Shown piece after piece: positions 43,290 through 55,579 of a stretch of DNA of 64,000 bases. Below the pieces are notes generated by a model. The model was not told where the DNA came from and made no database searches. It saw nothing but the letters and a program-made list of their open reading frames with translations. Location: contig CAJJDP010000044.1 of NCBI GenBank assembly GCA_905182995.1, positions 71,060 through 135,059 on the forward strand, in the 5' to 3' direction. Every line of letters starts with the position of its first letter. Within the stretch, counting starts at the first letter, position 1. The position numbers and the translations under genes were made by a program. The DNA is from Paramecium octaurelia. Lineage: Eukaryota > Ciliophora > Oligohymenophorea > Peniculida > Parameciidae.

Positions 43290-44077
43290 TCAATTCAATT
43301 TTAGAACAAGAATTGTTACTAATACTCCTACAAGAATGATTGCACAGACAGCTAAAACAATCCATTTCTTAGTTGTCGACTTCTAAGAGTCTTAGGCTTT
43401 GTCTAGTTCAACATTGGCTCCAACTATGTTCACCAATGCAGTCCCTTGGTTTACATCAATGATATCAAGAACTTCGTCTGCCTTGTTGACTTCTAAAGCC
43501 AATTCTCCAACTAATTTATTAAGCATTTGGGCTTCACGATCCTACTTAATTTAAAGATGGATACAATTTTTTGAATCTCTTCTTCTCTCTCTCTAATCAT
43601 TTAATTATCAACATCATATTAATCATGCATCAATTACTCTTACAATTCATCAGCAGGTTTTGGTTTAGGGTCATTCCACTTGGCTTACGAGTTCATGGCT
43701 ATAGTCTTTCTTTTCATCTGCAATTTTTGTTCCACTTGCTTGCACACTTAGGTAAATTTGTCGATTTCCTTTTTGTAGAATTACTTTATTTGTTTCATTC
43801 TTTAATAGCTTAAATCGAGTGATACTTCTGTTAACGACCCGAAAGATGTCCTGTGTTATTATCAAGTCTTTGCATGTTGTTTTGGAGTTGTTTAAGTAGG
43901 TTTTGAATCTGATCTTGCAAATCAATGACGTCTTGGCCAATACTAGAATTATTAACATCTTTATGATCTTGATCGAATTATTCCACATTATCGTGCAATT
44001 CAGTCAATTATGATTAAACTTGCTAATATTTTGAATTATATTACTTCAACGAGCTTATTAAATGTGCTATCCTCCAT
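43290..44077 (-). CDS. Qa-SNARE, syntaxin family
   Basis: A membrane-fusion protein. It starts MEDSTFNKLVE; N-terminal helices follow (LQDQIQNLLKQLQNNMQRLD; KEIDKFTQVCKQVEQKLQMK). The SNARE helix is REEEIQKIDREAQMLNKLVG, continuing ELALEVNKADEVLDIID and NVELDKAQDSQK, with the zero-layer Gln in the VNQGTALVNI segment. The C-terminal anchor is KKWIVLAVCAIILVGVLVTI. Four short introns are needed (22, 26, 22 and 23 nt). About 230 residues, slightly short for a syntaxin. Stop TGA 43292-43290. Which compartment it serves cannot be told. Confidence 0.8.
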
Positions 44078-44125
44078 TTATTAATAATAAATTAAATGAA
44101 TAATTTTTAGAACTAACCTCCCACA

Positions 44126-44768
44126 ATGTCAAGAGTTGTCCCTCCCTTTCCAAATTAATAGTAGGCCCTCCAGATTGAGAACGCCTCACTCAAGGCCCAA
44201 GTTTAAAAGCTATCAGATGAATTGAAAGAGTCCCAAATGAAGAAAACTAAACTCTAACAAGAAAAGCAAGAGCTAGAAAGCAAAAACCAAGTCTTGTAAT
44301 CCTAATTAAATCAAAGAAATTAGAATTCCAACAATCCTTAGTTACATTTTATTTTATATTTTAATAGAAATTCCAATGAAGACTAATAATTAAAAGATAA
44401 ATGTATAGAACTACAATTACATAACCAAGATTTGCTGTAGAAAATAACCCACTTATCTAAAGACAAAGAGGACAAGCAGTTAGTTGAGATGAAGGTAGCA
44501 TTTACAATTTAAGCCTAAGTCCTATTTACAGTACTCGCAAAATGTTTAGGAAGAGACTATTTATTTGAAGTGGATCCAGAAAATAGTTAACTTATAAATC
44601 TAATACCAAAGACAAGAGAAAATTGTTGAGATTAAAGGATGTGGAGAGATTTAAAATAAAAACGTTATTTTCTAATTGTAATGTGAATTGTCCAAGATCC
44701 CTATAGGGGATTCGGAACCACGGATAATATTCAATGGGCGTGAGTTACATTTAATATACCAAATTTGA
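44126..44768 (+). CDS. coiled-coil protein, unknown function
   Basis: It starts MSRVVPPFPNQQQALQIENA, followed by heptad-rich helix (LKAQVQKLSDELKESQMKKT; LQQEKQELESKNQVLQ). A second helical part reads LQLHNQDLLQKITHLSKDKE. A 31-nt intron near 44587-44617 brings in the end KIPIGDSEPRIIFNGRELHL, which looks like a small beta-rich tail, then TGA 44766-44768. No family is recognised. The next gene starts 35 bp downstream on the same strand, and an early reading that joined the two was rejected. Confidence 0.55.
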
Positions 44769-44803
44769 AATTTAATTAAAAAAAATTAATTTTTTAATTC
44801 TGG

Positions 44804-47800
44804 ATGAATAGAATCATTAGATTTGGATTTGCTACTTACGAGTCATTGATACAGAAATTAAGCAGTGCTGATAGTCCCGCAACTATCTTACAAATATTCT
44901 AACAAAACAAAGATTTGTTCAAGCAAGAGCATGTGGTGCTCTCATTGAGAATGTTGGGTAGATACAGCAGATAATTGAGACATGATAATAACTACTCTGA
45001 ATTAACCGGTAAGTTAAATGAGATTGTGGATCAATTGACTGAATATGGTATATAATTGAGTATTGATTATTTTAAGACATTATCGATGTGTTGTTTTGGT
45101 TGAGGAAATTCAGATAAAATAAAATACCCACCAATTTCCAATAACAGGCCTAGATCAAATTATTCGAGAGAATTCAATAGATGTCAGAGAATCAAATGTT
45201 CTCATTTAGAAATATGTGTAATGTCTATTTCGACTTATCACTCCTTAATCATTCAAATGACCAATTAGCAAAATCTATATCTGAATAACTGCTCACTACT
45301 AAATAGCTATCGCCATTCTTGATCATCCAACTCTTCAGTTCCCTTGTGGTTAAGGTAAACAGTTGCTCGATCTCAAGAAATGATATTTTAATCCTTAACA
45401 ATGCAGTTAAAGTAGTTGAAGGTCTCTTGGAAGAACTAGACGTTGAGTAGGTATGATTCTCTTTGTATTTAGAAATCTTTACTCTTCAAAAGTCTTGCTG
45501 AAATACAATTTCAAAATCTAGGACCCAAATTTGCAATGCCCAATTTAGTTAAGCAAGTCAAGGAACTCTTATTATAAAAGATCGAATTATTACAGGAGGA
45601 CTCTGTCCTTAATATCTTCAAGGCCTATGCAAGTCTACCAAGATACTTTGAAAATGATCTAATCAAAGAATTGAAAGATATGATAGTAACAACGATTGAA
45701 TAGAACCCTAATAATTTATCATCAAAATTCTTAGTCCATCTTATTGAAAGAATTATAAACAATCACTCTTCCAGATTCCCTTAAGAAATGGTGAATAAAA
45801 TCATTGGAGAATTGACAGAAAGAATTCAAAAGAAGGAAGTTGAACCTCAACTCATAAGTTAATTGTGCATCAATCTTTTGAATTCCAAGAAACATGATGA
45901 TTTGACAGCAGCTATTAAAGAAAGTGGAGAAACAAATGTTAAAATTCTCAATTACTTATATGTAAGTGGAGTTAACATGAAGGAGTACGTTGACTAATTT
46001 GTTTAGAACTAAGAATCAAAGAGAATCAACACCTACAATGCTTTGCATTATTTAATCTTTGCTCAAAGAGATGCATAAGAACACGTACAAACATTCATGA
46101 ACGTCTGCAAATAAGTAATTCAATAAAATCCTCATTCTCTTTTAAAAACAATACTTGAAATCAAGATCAATTCTTCAATCAAGTATTAAGTACAAGAGGA
46201 AGCATTTATGTAGATTGTCGAGGATGTCAAATCCAAAAAAACTGAAATCTTCAAGGTGCTCAAGGAATTGTTGAACTCTTGCATCAATCATAAATGCAAA
46301 TAAGCCTTAATTCAGTTATGTGAATAACCAGAAGGCAAAAGCTATGGAAAATTAATCTTAAGCAAAGTTGTTGGCGATGCAGAAGAATTTGATTCTGACA
46401 AATTATCCATCATTTTATAATTGCTACAAAAAGATCCAAGTAACATTCCACTTTACAAATTTGTTGATTATTTAACTTTGAATATCCAAAACTTACAAGG
46501 ATTAATAAGAAGCGATCAAATTAATTGGGTTTGTTAGGTTATATTAAGTGCCTACTAAAATTAATCATCAGCCAGATTAAATGCAATTGTCAACTTTGTC
46601 TAAAGATTTGAAAATGCAGGGTATTCAAGTAAATCTATTGCCTAATTGGTTAAAAAAATATCTGAGATATACAGAGCAGCTAATCCTAATACTCCATATC
46701 CAGATTCAACCTTTGTTTAACTTTTGATTAATTTGAATGTTCTTACACCTGAAGATGCTGTCATTTAGTTGAATAATGAAAGATCTTATCAATTTTTGAA
46801 AGTTCAGTTATGTGGTATTGCATTGACCTTAGAGAATCCTCCAGAGAATGTAATTTAATTAAGAGATAAAATTAAAGCTGAATGCTAATTAGATGCTGAG
46901 GAAATGAAAATAAAATAAATATAAGAAGTCTCATCTTTATGCAAGTTGACTCAAAATGAAACCGATAAAATCAAAAGTCAAATAAAGGCTTAAGCATCAA
47001 AAATGACATCTAGATAATACTTTGATTTGGTAATGTATTCCAAAGAAGTTACCATCATTAAGGAATTAGCATTCCAATTCCCATCAATTGGTGCCAAATT
47101 AGGTTTAATTAAAACTTTAAAAGTTGTTGAAAAGTTCTAAAAATATCACCTCTCAAATCAAATGATATATAATATACTTTTAGAGCAATATGGGTAATCC
47201 TTCAATAGCATTTTCAATGAATTGAGAATCCAAGTCCTCTCTTTATTGTCAATTGGCAAACTTAAACAAGTCGATGTATTCTTGAAAACTCTTGAAAAGA
47301 TTAATAAATCCCCCCAATCATACAAAACCTTCTTTAATGATATTTTAGAATGTATCATCTAATTGGGCATGACTGAAAATGAAATCGTAACACAAGTGAA
47401 AATTTTGAGTGAAAAACTCAACCTAGGTACTTCTTAAAATTTGAAGTTGATTCACTATTATGTTATGGCTGAATAGCCTCTCGAGGAAATTGAGAAAATA
47501 GCATAGGGCTTGGAAGCCTTCAAAACTAGGGAAACAAATAGAATTAATTAAATCTATGAAATTCTGAGAAGAGTATACCCAGATTCGAAAGTAACTTAAG
47601 TTCATGATGCCTTAATCAAGGATGATAAAACAACAATTTCTTTCAAAAAAAGCCAATACTCTATTGATTATATTCAACTTCTCTTGCAGGCAGTAGGAGT
47701 ATAAGTTGAGGTTAACCATTAAATAGAAAACATTCTAATTGAAATTTATCTACCTTAAACGTACTATATTTATTCTATTTCTAATTAGTCAATAATCAGT

Positions 47801-48151
47801 CTTAACCCTTACAGGATACAACTTAAATTATGACAGAAGTTCATTGACAGGCTTGGGTGTGTTGCAAAAGAAGATATTATCACTTGTTACAAAGCAAGTT
47901 TGTGTTGTCAATTTTAAAGAATTAATTGATATTACAAATTACGAAGACAAAGTTAAATATTTATAAAACCAAGGTATTTAATGTATTAAACTTTAGGAAT
48001 TCAAATCACTGTAGATCCAGCAAAAGCTGATTTCAATGCTCTAAAGCAATTTGAAAAGAAGGAGAGCCAAAAAAAATAAAATAATAATAGAAAATCGCAA
48101 AATCAACAACATGAATTAGATGAATCTTTGGAACAATTAGAAGTCCCTTGA
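44804..48151 (+). CDS. large helical-repeat protein, probably mitochondrial, RAP/FASTK-like
   Basis: It starts MNRIIRFGFATYESLIQKL, a basic amphipathic leader that fits mitochondrial import. About 1000 residues of antiparallel-helix repeats follow (LKQEHVVLSLRMLGRYSRQL-type; LIERIINNHSSRFPQEMVNK; LLSIGKLKQVDVFLKTLEKI). Near the C-terminus, KKILSLVTKQVCVVNFKELI then NYEDKVKYLQNQGI resembles the RAP domain ending (hydrophobic strand, E/DL, ...EK..YL) found in organelle RNA-binding proteins. Introns are about 20-28 nt, for example near 45451-45472 and 47760-47787. The tail is Lys/Gln/Asn-rich. Function as an organellar RNA regulator is inferred; the RAP call is weak. Confidence 0.5.
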
Positions 48152-48440
48152 TGAGTTCTTTAATATTTCTGTTAAATATTAATAAAATAAAATCGAATAA
48201 AGAAATTCTATGAAAGTCTCCTAAGTCAAGTTTGGATGTAAATTTTGAATGGCAATCAATTTCGGAATAATTATATTTCTTTGTAACAATTCGACCTCTT
48301 TTCTATAATGTACAATATTTTGATTCGCAATGATACATTCTAAGTGCATATCATGAGTATTTCTTAGCAGGTTCGTTTACAATTATATTTTGGCTATTCA
48401 CTTGTCTTATCAATTTAATAATATTAATTAATTCACAGAA
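48152..48440. other. intergenic stretch with weak open frames
   Basis: 289 bp. A plus-strand frame reads SLDVNFEWQSISEQLYFFVT and, after a TGA, a hydrophobic run FTIIFWLFTCLINLIILI. I found no start and no intron that joins them, so no gene is called. Confidence 0.4.
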
Positions 48441-49416
48441 ATGAATTAAAGTTTGACTGTAATGGAAAAGGTTGAACAAGATAAGATGGAGAATCCGCAA
48501 GCGTGGATTAAAGACAACATAGTGAATTCACTTTCTGGGAAATAGTGGAGATAGAATTACTTGCAAAGGTTGGGAATAAAGCAAGTTTAAGAGAAGGAGA
48601 ATTCAACTAAGGAATTTCAATTAAACTATGTAATAAGAACGAATGAGGATGTTCGTAACAACTACATCCAGAAACTTATGAATAATAAATTGATGTAATA
48701 ATAAAAGAAGCATCAAACTTGTAATACTTTAATATCAATTAGTGACCATATTTGATTGGGATGACACTTTGTTGTGCACCACCTTTTTAGGAGGATATGG
48801 CTTTGTTGATTTACCCATTGATGTATTGGAATAGTTGACTGCATTGAATGAAAGCGCTGTAATTTAAATAAACATATAAAGAGTAGATTGTTAGAAAAAG
48901 CTTCTTAAGTAGGGGATGTATTTATAATTACAAATGCTGCTTAGGGTTGGGTTGAATACAGTAGCAAATTGTAGATATTTTAATTTAAGTAGGTATATGA
49001 ATAAGGTGTTTTAAGTCATCTTTGACAAAAAAATTGTTGTTATCTCTGCAAGACATGGATATGAAGAAATGTTTCCAGGGGATTGTGGGAAATGGAAGAT
49101 CGAGGCCTTTAAAGATATTAGATCTAAGTATGAAAATGATGTGTTCACCAATCTAATCTGTTTGGGGGATTCAAACATTGAAATTGATGCAGCCCACGTG
49201 TTAGCCAAGTTTAAATCTAAAATATCTTAGGGAATTCACTGTTGCATTAATAAAGACCATCAAATTCAGGGAGTGTCCAAAACCTGAGGAGTTGGTCAGG
49301 TAGTTAGATTTAGTATCAGATAAATTCGAGTAAATTTATACTACTTTCAAGAGTTTAACCATACGGTTAGAGAAGTAAATATGTATTTAAATTGTAGGAA
49401 ATCTTCTGGTAGTTGA
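48441..49416 (+). CDS. HAD-fold hydrolase-like protein
   Basis: It starts MNQSLTVMEKVEQDKMENP. After about 85 residues a 22-nt intron leads into TIFDWDDTLLCTTFLGGYGF, the HAD motif I (DWDDT with the nucleophile Asp and the +2 Asp). Later VVISARHGYEEMFPGDC holds motif II (S) and NLICLGDSNIEIDAAHVLAK is motif IV (GDS...D). A final 23-nt intron gives the end LEKKSSGS and TGA 49414-49416. Proteins with this arrangement form a multigene family in ciliates as far as I recall; the substrate is unknown and could be a phosphoprotein or small phosphate ester. Confidence 0.7.
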
Positions 49417-49583
49417 TGGATTTTATTTTATTAAATATAAATATCTGACATTTAACCTTTATCATCTTATCTTTTCTAAGATTTTGTATCCAATAGAAAT
49501 TAAATTGTGTTTATTAAATATCCATATATTAATATATATATAGACATTCAAATTTGTTACTTAATGGGGACATTGTTATTTAA

Positions 49584-51126
49584 TCAACATTCATAAGAAC
49601 TTGAATGTTGTACAGGATCTGTATCTTAAATAACCTTAGTCAATGGTTCAATGAACTCTGGTGATAATTATGAAACAGTAGGGTGCTTAAACACCTCAGT
49701 CAACAATTATCTTAGAGTCTCATTTTCATTTTCAATCACTTTAACCTTATTATAGAATTGAATAGATACTTTCTTCTGTAATTCTTCATAGGCATCCTGG
49801 AGTGGTCCTATCTTTTCAAGAGCTTCTCTTTTCTTTCTTTAGGATTCTTTGGCCGAATTCCTATTTCTTCTGATGCATTGACACTTTTTGCAATTGCATT
49901 CTTCTTCTCCATTATAAACACATTTATTTTTCAATTTCTCAATCATCTTAAGATAATAATTGGAACTATTCTTGACCTAAGTGTTCTCATTATATCTATC
50001 TTATTGGATCATATCAATCATGTGACTCTCGATTTGTAATAACATAGGTAGAATGTATAGAATTGAACAATTCATCTATTTGTGAATTTTTTAAGTTCTT
50101 ATATTGAATTCGTTCAAATCAATTTCATCATTATTTTCCTCAAAATACACACTAGTGGCCTTTCTAAGAAAGTCTTGTGTAGTAGCTTTGAAACTTCCCA
50201 TGATTAAAAGATACTAATGATTAATGGATTTAAATACTTCTTGGAAAATTGAATCGTTGTGCATCTAGGCAGTTTGTTTGACAGTGTTTTCAACGACATC
50301 AAAAATCAAATTGGACTTTTTGAAGAAATTGTTCATATTGACAGTGTATTGATTGAATTGTACTAAGAATTGATCTTTGTTCAATTTCTATTGTTATTAG
50401 CTAAGCATCTTGAAAATGAATGTGCCCCAAACATCTTCGGGTACCTTCTTGATCATAGAATTAAGTTGATTGAAACTCAATTATTGACTCACTTATTGGT
50501 TGGATGATATCGAATACTAATAAAGAGTGTTAAAGAAAATGTCACAAAAGTCATCTCTAAATATTAGGAATTTGGAAAGGTAAGGGGTACCTAATATTCA
50601 TATATAAATCTAGATTACCTTTGTCATATTATACAAGTTAAGATCTCAATAATAGAGAGAGGGTTTAAAACAAAGAACTACTCATTGTAATTTTGGTTGG
50701 CTAGGCAATGAATTAAGTCTTAAGCAAGACTATTTGTTCTGTTTCCCCCTATATTTGATCCAATCCATGAATGATCAAATTACCCAATACATTCAAAAAG
50801 TAGGGCAGGTGATATTCAATACAGTTTTTAATTGTTACAACTTACTTTCTCAACACTTATTATTAAAAGTATTAGGTAACTCTATTTTGAATGTCAATTA
50901 GAGACCAAGCTTTTCTAAAAAATAAATATTTATTATTACTTTTCAATAAGGTTGTTAGGCGAGTAGGACATTAGCGATAGCAGTTGCTGCTATTTAAGAA
51001 TCTAATGTATTTATTATAATAATGTACCTCGTTACTTTACTTCTAGACTTGTTCTTCTTACTTCACCTTTTCTTGCTCTTAGTGCTTGATGATTGCCTAC
51101 AGGTAAAGCTATTGTAAAGGATTCAT
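49584..51126 (-). CDS. bZIP-like transcription factor with Cys cluster
   Basis: It starts MNPLQQLYLQAIIKHQEQEK and stops at TGA 49586-49584. The N-terminal half is Gln-rich with helical segments (DVWGTFIFKMLSQQQQKLNK). The C-terminal part contains CVYNGEEECNCKKCQC directly followed by a basic region RRNRNSAKESQRKKREALEK, which matches the bZIP pattern N-x2-SA-x-ES-x2-(K/R)K. Heptad leucines and similar residues then follow (IGPLQDAYEELQKKVSIQF; VIENENETLRQLL). This suggests DNA binding by a basic zipper, with a possible metal-binding Cys knot next to it. Introns are short, for example 26 nt near 51003-51028. The target genes are unknown. Confidence 0.65.
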
Positions 51127-51378
51127 AGCTATTTAAATTTATTTTTGAATCTTGATTTGAGCAATTGCTTTAATTTACAAATCATACGTAATATTTCTCA
51201 TATATAGTTATTTACATTCAAACAAAAAATTGGAGTTAATTAATGAAAAATACACCGTCATCTTTGCATTACCTAATTTAGCAAACATCAAAATAAATAT
51301 GAACTATTTACTTAATGACTTAATATTTCCTGATGTTGTACAAATTATATTAAATTTGAAAAATAAGAAATATCTTTA

Positions 51379-52485
51379 TCAAATATCATAATCATAATCA
51401 AATTATTTCGTTGTTTAATTGCAACACGAATAAGTTCCATCACGTATAAAATGACCGCGAAAATATTTCTTCTGCTTTACCTTCTTTTTCGTTTCTATGA
51501 ACTCCATCGGAACCTTCTGACTCTTTATTTTGTTCTCTTCCTTCAATTCAACTAGATTCATCACAAACGTCTCCTATTCATTCGATGGCTCTTTCGCTTT
51601 TGAAGGCTTTAACAACACACTAAATTGATTCTAATCTAAATCATTTGACTCATTAAATAATTTAAATTTAACAGTATAGTCATGTTCCTGAAATAGCAAT
51701 TTGTATAAAGAGGATTCCTGATTCTTCTTTATTGTCCTAGCCAACATAGGATGCTAAGTAAGTTATTCATCTTTACAAATCTTAGTAACATTTATTTTCC
51801 TAAGTTCCTCAAAATAATGTGCATAACAATGAATCTTCTTGTACATTCTTCGCGTTATCATTTGACTAAATAAACCATATACCTCTGTCCGGCTTTTTAC
51901 ATCAAAATTCAAAGCATACAAGTACAGTAATTACTAAAATACACTGGCACATTTATAAAAATCCATTATTATAAAATCATCTTAGTAGTCCTTTAAATCA
52001 CAATCTAAAATCTTAAGCATATAGAACGCTGATCTAGGTGGTATGTATTAGCATTTTGAATAGAATTCAGTCTACGCCCAAGACTTGTTTCTAGATGGCA
52101 AAAATACATCTCTCATATATTTCAACCCTTATCTTAACCATCCTTTAATATATGATGTATATCTCGAAATATAGATATGTATCCCTGTTCTTTATTCAAA
52201 TTACTTACTACCTGCTCTGGAATTACCTCTACTTTATATTGCAGATTCAAATAACTCCACCAATTATTCTCTTGTAAATTGTTCATCGTATTAAGTAAAC
52301 GAAATGTAGAGTCTCTTTAATTCATAAGCTTTTCTCACTCTTACTCCCACTTAACTTTCATAGATTCTAGCCACTTAACTCCAACTGGTACAATTGATAC
52401 CTCCATGTAAGTTCACAATTTCTATTAGTTGTTTATCTGATGGCTTTAATTTTCCTTATATTTTTAAACCTACCTGTGGTCTCAT
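51379..52485 (-). CDS. Myb/SANT-like domain protein
   Basis: It starts MRPQ, with a 19-nt intron right after, then GKLKPSDKQLIEIVNLHGG and NCTSWSQVARIYESQVGVRV. This spaced-Trp helix set resembles a Myb/SANT domain with only part of the usual tryptophans. The rest (about 250 residues) is helical and basic without known domains, including LDCDLKDYQDDFIIMDFYKC and a Lys-rich ETKKKVKQKKYFRGHF near the end. Stop TGA 51381-51379. Nuclear DNA or chromatin binding is inferred from the first 60 residues only. Confidence 0.5.
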
Positions 52486-53358
52486 ACTTATTAATAATAT
52501 ACATTTTATGGTGGATTTCTCCAAGCTTTAATTATTTATCCTTTGAAAATTTATCAAATTGGATGGTAATTTTTATAAATTTTCAGATTGTTTGATTATA
52601 TAATACAAAAAATGGTCTTTTTTTAATAAACTACAAAATAGTATATTATGTATTGAAAATCAAAGTATTTCTTAGAACTCTTTGAAAATTTAAAAAATCT
52701 AAATGAAATACAAATTCCTTATCATTAAAACTGTTTATACCTCATAAATCCTTTTATATTATATATATATTATTAGTTCAATTTATAAAGTAAAATTTAG
52801 TAATTGCTTAACTTGAATCAATATATAAATAGATTAATTGACAACATTTTAGGTATGAAAAAAAGAAAAATAACACAATAAAAAAAGCACTAGTTTTCAA
52901 ACTATTTATTGAACAATATAAATTAAAATTTATCAAACTTAACTATTGATTTTAATTATATATATGTATAACGATCATTTTCAATAATTTTATCAGCTTC
53001 ATTGATTTACCATATTCCTTATAGTATTAGATATCTTCCTTTATATAATTGGAATATTATTAACTGTTTTCATGATAAATCCGTTTTGATAGAATTTAAT
53101 TAGAGCAATTCAATAGAATTCCATATCCAACTTATTAACAATTAATTAATGCTCTATTTGATAATTAATATATATATTTCATTAAATTCGAAAAGACTTA
53201 AGAATATTTGAATAATAATAATATTTTGTACCTTTTAATTTAAAAATCAATTTTTGATAATTTAAGGAAGCATAATTAATAATCTTCTGTGCTTATTTCG
53301 AATTATTAATAAATTAAAAGATATGAATAAATAATAAACATATATTATATTTCATTTA
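52486..53358. other. very AT-rich non-coding stretch
   Basis: About 870 bp upstream of the Myb-like gene, of which the part from 52596 recurs at 53897. No domain-bearing frame, tRNA or short tandem repeat was found. Confidence 0.5.
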
Positions 53359-53895
53359 TCATTCTTTGAAGGAATAAGAATAAATAATTCTACCTTTTTA
53401 TAATCTTTGATAATATTCTTCTATTTGAATATTTTTATTGTTGATTTTAATTTTACTATTATTTCTCTTAATTGGATGTTTTCTTGAAGTTTCAGATGTT
53501 TTAGATTTAGCAATTTCACTCTAATAAAGAATAGAATGAAAAAGAATGTAATTTTATTGAGATTCTATTGGGATATATAGTGATTTTTTTTCAATTTAAA
53601 GAATCTCTTAGATTTGTTGGTCGTTTTTTAAACCAAAATATTTTTTTTTGACTACACAATTTTATGTAATTCCTTTGATTTGTCCTTCTTATTCTGGAAT
53701 ATCTTACTCAACTGAACTTTATTCTTATTTGATTGAATTACATGATGATCCCATAAATAAAAAAATTATTTAATTTTTCAATTTGTGATGTTATATTTTA
53801 TAATATACATCTTAATATTGTTTGCTATATATGATATCGTCAATATTATTTCAATAATTTAAGCATAGAATTATGATAAAAAATTTGAATAGTGA
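52596..53895. repeat. exact direct duplication, copy 1 (1300 bp)
   Basis: These 1300 bases recur at 53897-55196 (offset 1301), separated by one N at 53896. The copies look identical on reading. They include one whole small gene (53359-53754). Confidence 0.95.
53359..53754 (-). CDS. small protein with N-myristoylation/palmitoylation-type start
   Basis: 131 residues, no intron: ATG 53754, TGA 53361-53359. It starts MGSSCNSIKQEQSSVEQDIP; Gly2 and Ser at position 6 with Cys5 fit dual N-myristoylation and palmitoylation, pointing to a membrane surface. The rest is basic and Lys/Ser-rich (RKHPIKRNNSKIKINNKNIQ) and ends IIYSYSFKE. No family is recognised. A second exact copy at 54660-55055 is probably the same gene shown twice. 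Confidence 0.6.
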
Positions 53896-53896
53896 N
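53896..53896. other. single N joining two contig ends
   Basis: This N sits exactly between the two identical 1300-bp segments, like the one at 9366. Confidence 0.9.
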
Positions 53897-55196
53897 TTAT
53901 ATAATACAAAAAATGGTCTTTTTTTAATAAACTACAAAATAGTATATTATGTATTGAAAATCAAAGTATTTCTTAGAACTCTTTGAAAATTTAAAAAATC
54001 TAAATGAAATACAAATTCCTTATCATTAAAACTGTTTATACCTCATAAATCCTTTTATATTATATATATATTATTAGTTCAATTTATAAAGTAAAATTTA
54101 GTAATTGCTTAACTTGAATCAATATATAAATAGATTAATTGACAACATTTTAGGTATGAAAAAAAGAAAAATAACACAATAAAAAAAGCACTAGTTTTCA
54201 AACTATTTATTGAACAATATAAATTAAAATTTATCAAACTTAACTATTGATTTTAATTATATATATGTATAACGATCATTTTCAATAATTTTATCAGCTT
54301 CATTGATTTACCATATTCCTTATAGTATTAGATATCTTCCTTTATATAATTGGAATATTATTAACTGTTTTCATGATAAATCCGTTTTGATAGAATTTAA
54401 TTAGAGCAATTCAATAGAATTCCATATCCAACTTATTAACAATTAATTAATGCTCTATTTGATAATTAATATATATATTTCATTAAATTCGAAAAGACTT
54501 AAGAATATTTGAATAATAATAATATTTTGTACCTTTTAATTTAAAAATCAATTTTTGATAATTTAAGGAAGCATAATTAATAATCTTCTGTGCTTATTTC
54601 GAATTATTAATAAATTAAAAGATATGAATAAATAATAAACATATATTATATTTCATTTATCATTCTTTGAAGGAATAAGAATAAATAATTCTACCTTTTT
54701 ATAATCTTTGATAATATTCTTCTATTTGAATATTTTTATTGTTGATTTTAATTTTACTATTATTTCTCTTAATTGGATGTTTTCTTGAAGTTTCAGATGT
54801 TTTAGATTTAGCAATTTCACTCTAATAAAGAATAGAATGAAAAAGAATGTAATTTTATTGAGATTCTATTGGGATATATAGTGATTTTTTTTCAATTTAA
54901 AGAATCTCTTAGATTTGTTGGTCGTTTTTTAAACCAAAATATTTTTTTTTGACTACACAATTTTATGTAATTCCTTTGATTTGTCCTTCTTATTCTGGAA
55001 TATCTTACTCAACTGAACTTTATTCTTATTTGATTGAATTACATGATGATCCCATAAATAAAAAAATTATTTAATTTTTCAATTTGTGATGTTATATTTT
55101 ATAATATACATCTTAATATTGTTTGCTATATATGATATCGTCAATATTATTTCAATAATTTAAGCATAGAATTATGATAAAAAATTTGAATAGTGA
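53897..55196. repeat. exact direct duplication, copy 2 (1300 bp)
   Basis: Repeats 52596-53895. The sequence after 55196 (ATCTTTTC...) continues new DNA, so one of the two copies is most likely redundant. Confidence 0.95.
54660..55055 (-). CDS. second copy of the small MGSSC protein gene (likely assembly duplicate)
   Basis: Identical to 53359-53754 at an offset of 1301. See that entry for the protein. It should be counted once unless the duplication is shown to be real. Confidence 0.5.
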
Positions 55197-55271
55197 ATCT
55201 TTTCAAATTGAATCCAAATTTCCGACATCGAATTAATTATAATTTTCTTATAAAATCATTTTCATTTTGCA

Positions 55272-55550
55272 ATGTACAAATATCTAAATAACATCAACAA
55301 GTATCATTTACAATTGGCTGTTTTAAGTTGTATCTGTGTGAATTGCTTTATATAGGTCGTTTGCTCTACATTCATTTACAATTCTTCAATTATTTTCTTA
55401 TATTTAGTCATCTCATGTATTTCGTATTAATATTTTCTATTAATTTAATTTTATATTCATTTCTTACCAGAAGAAATTTAAGAAATAAATTTATATTACA
55501 GGCGCTGCTTAATTATACCTTAAACATTCACTTTAATAAAGATAATATGA
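55272..55550 (+). CDS. small membrane protein, uncertain
   Basis: 93 codons from MYKYLNNINKYHLQLAVLSC to TGA 55548-55550. Two hydrophobic runs are visible (LAVLSCICVNCFIQVVC; SSIIFLYLVISCISYQYFLL). A second plus-strand frame at 55328-55558 is also open with no TAA or TAG at all, which makes the correct frame unsure. No homology is recognised. Confidence 0.35.
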
Positions 55551-55579
55551 TTTTTTAATTTATTCTATAAAAATATATA

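Noticed and set aside
44126-48151. One very long gene
   Set aside because: A stop at 44766-44768 and a fresh ATG at 44804 with a targeting leader split it into two genes.
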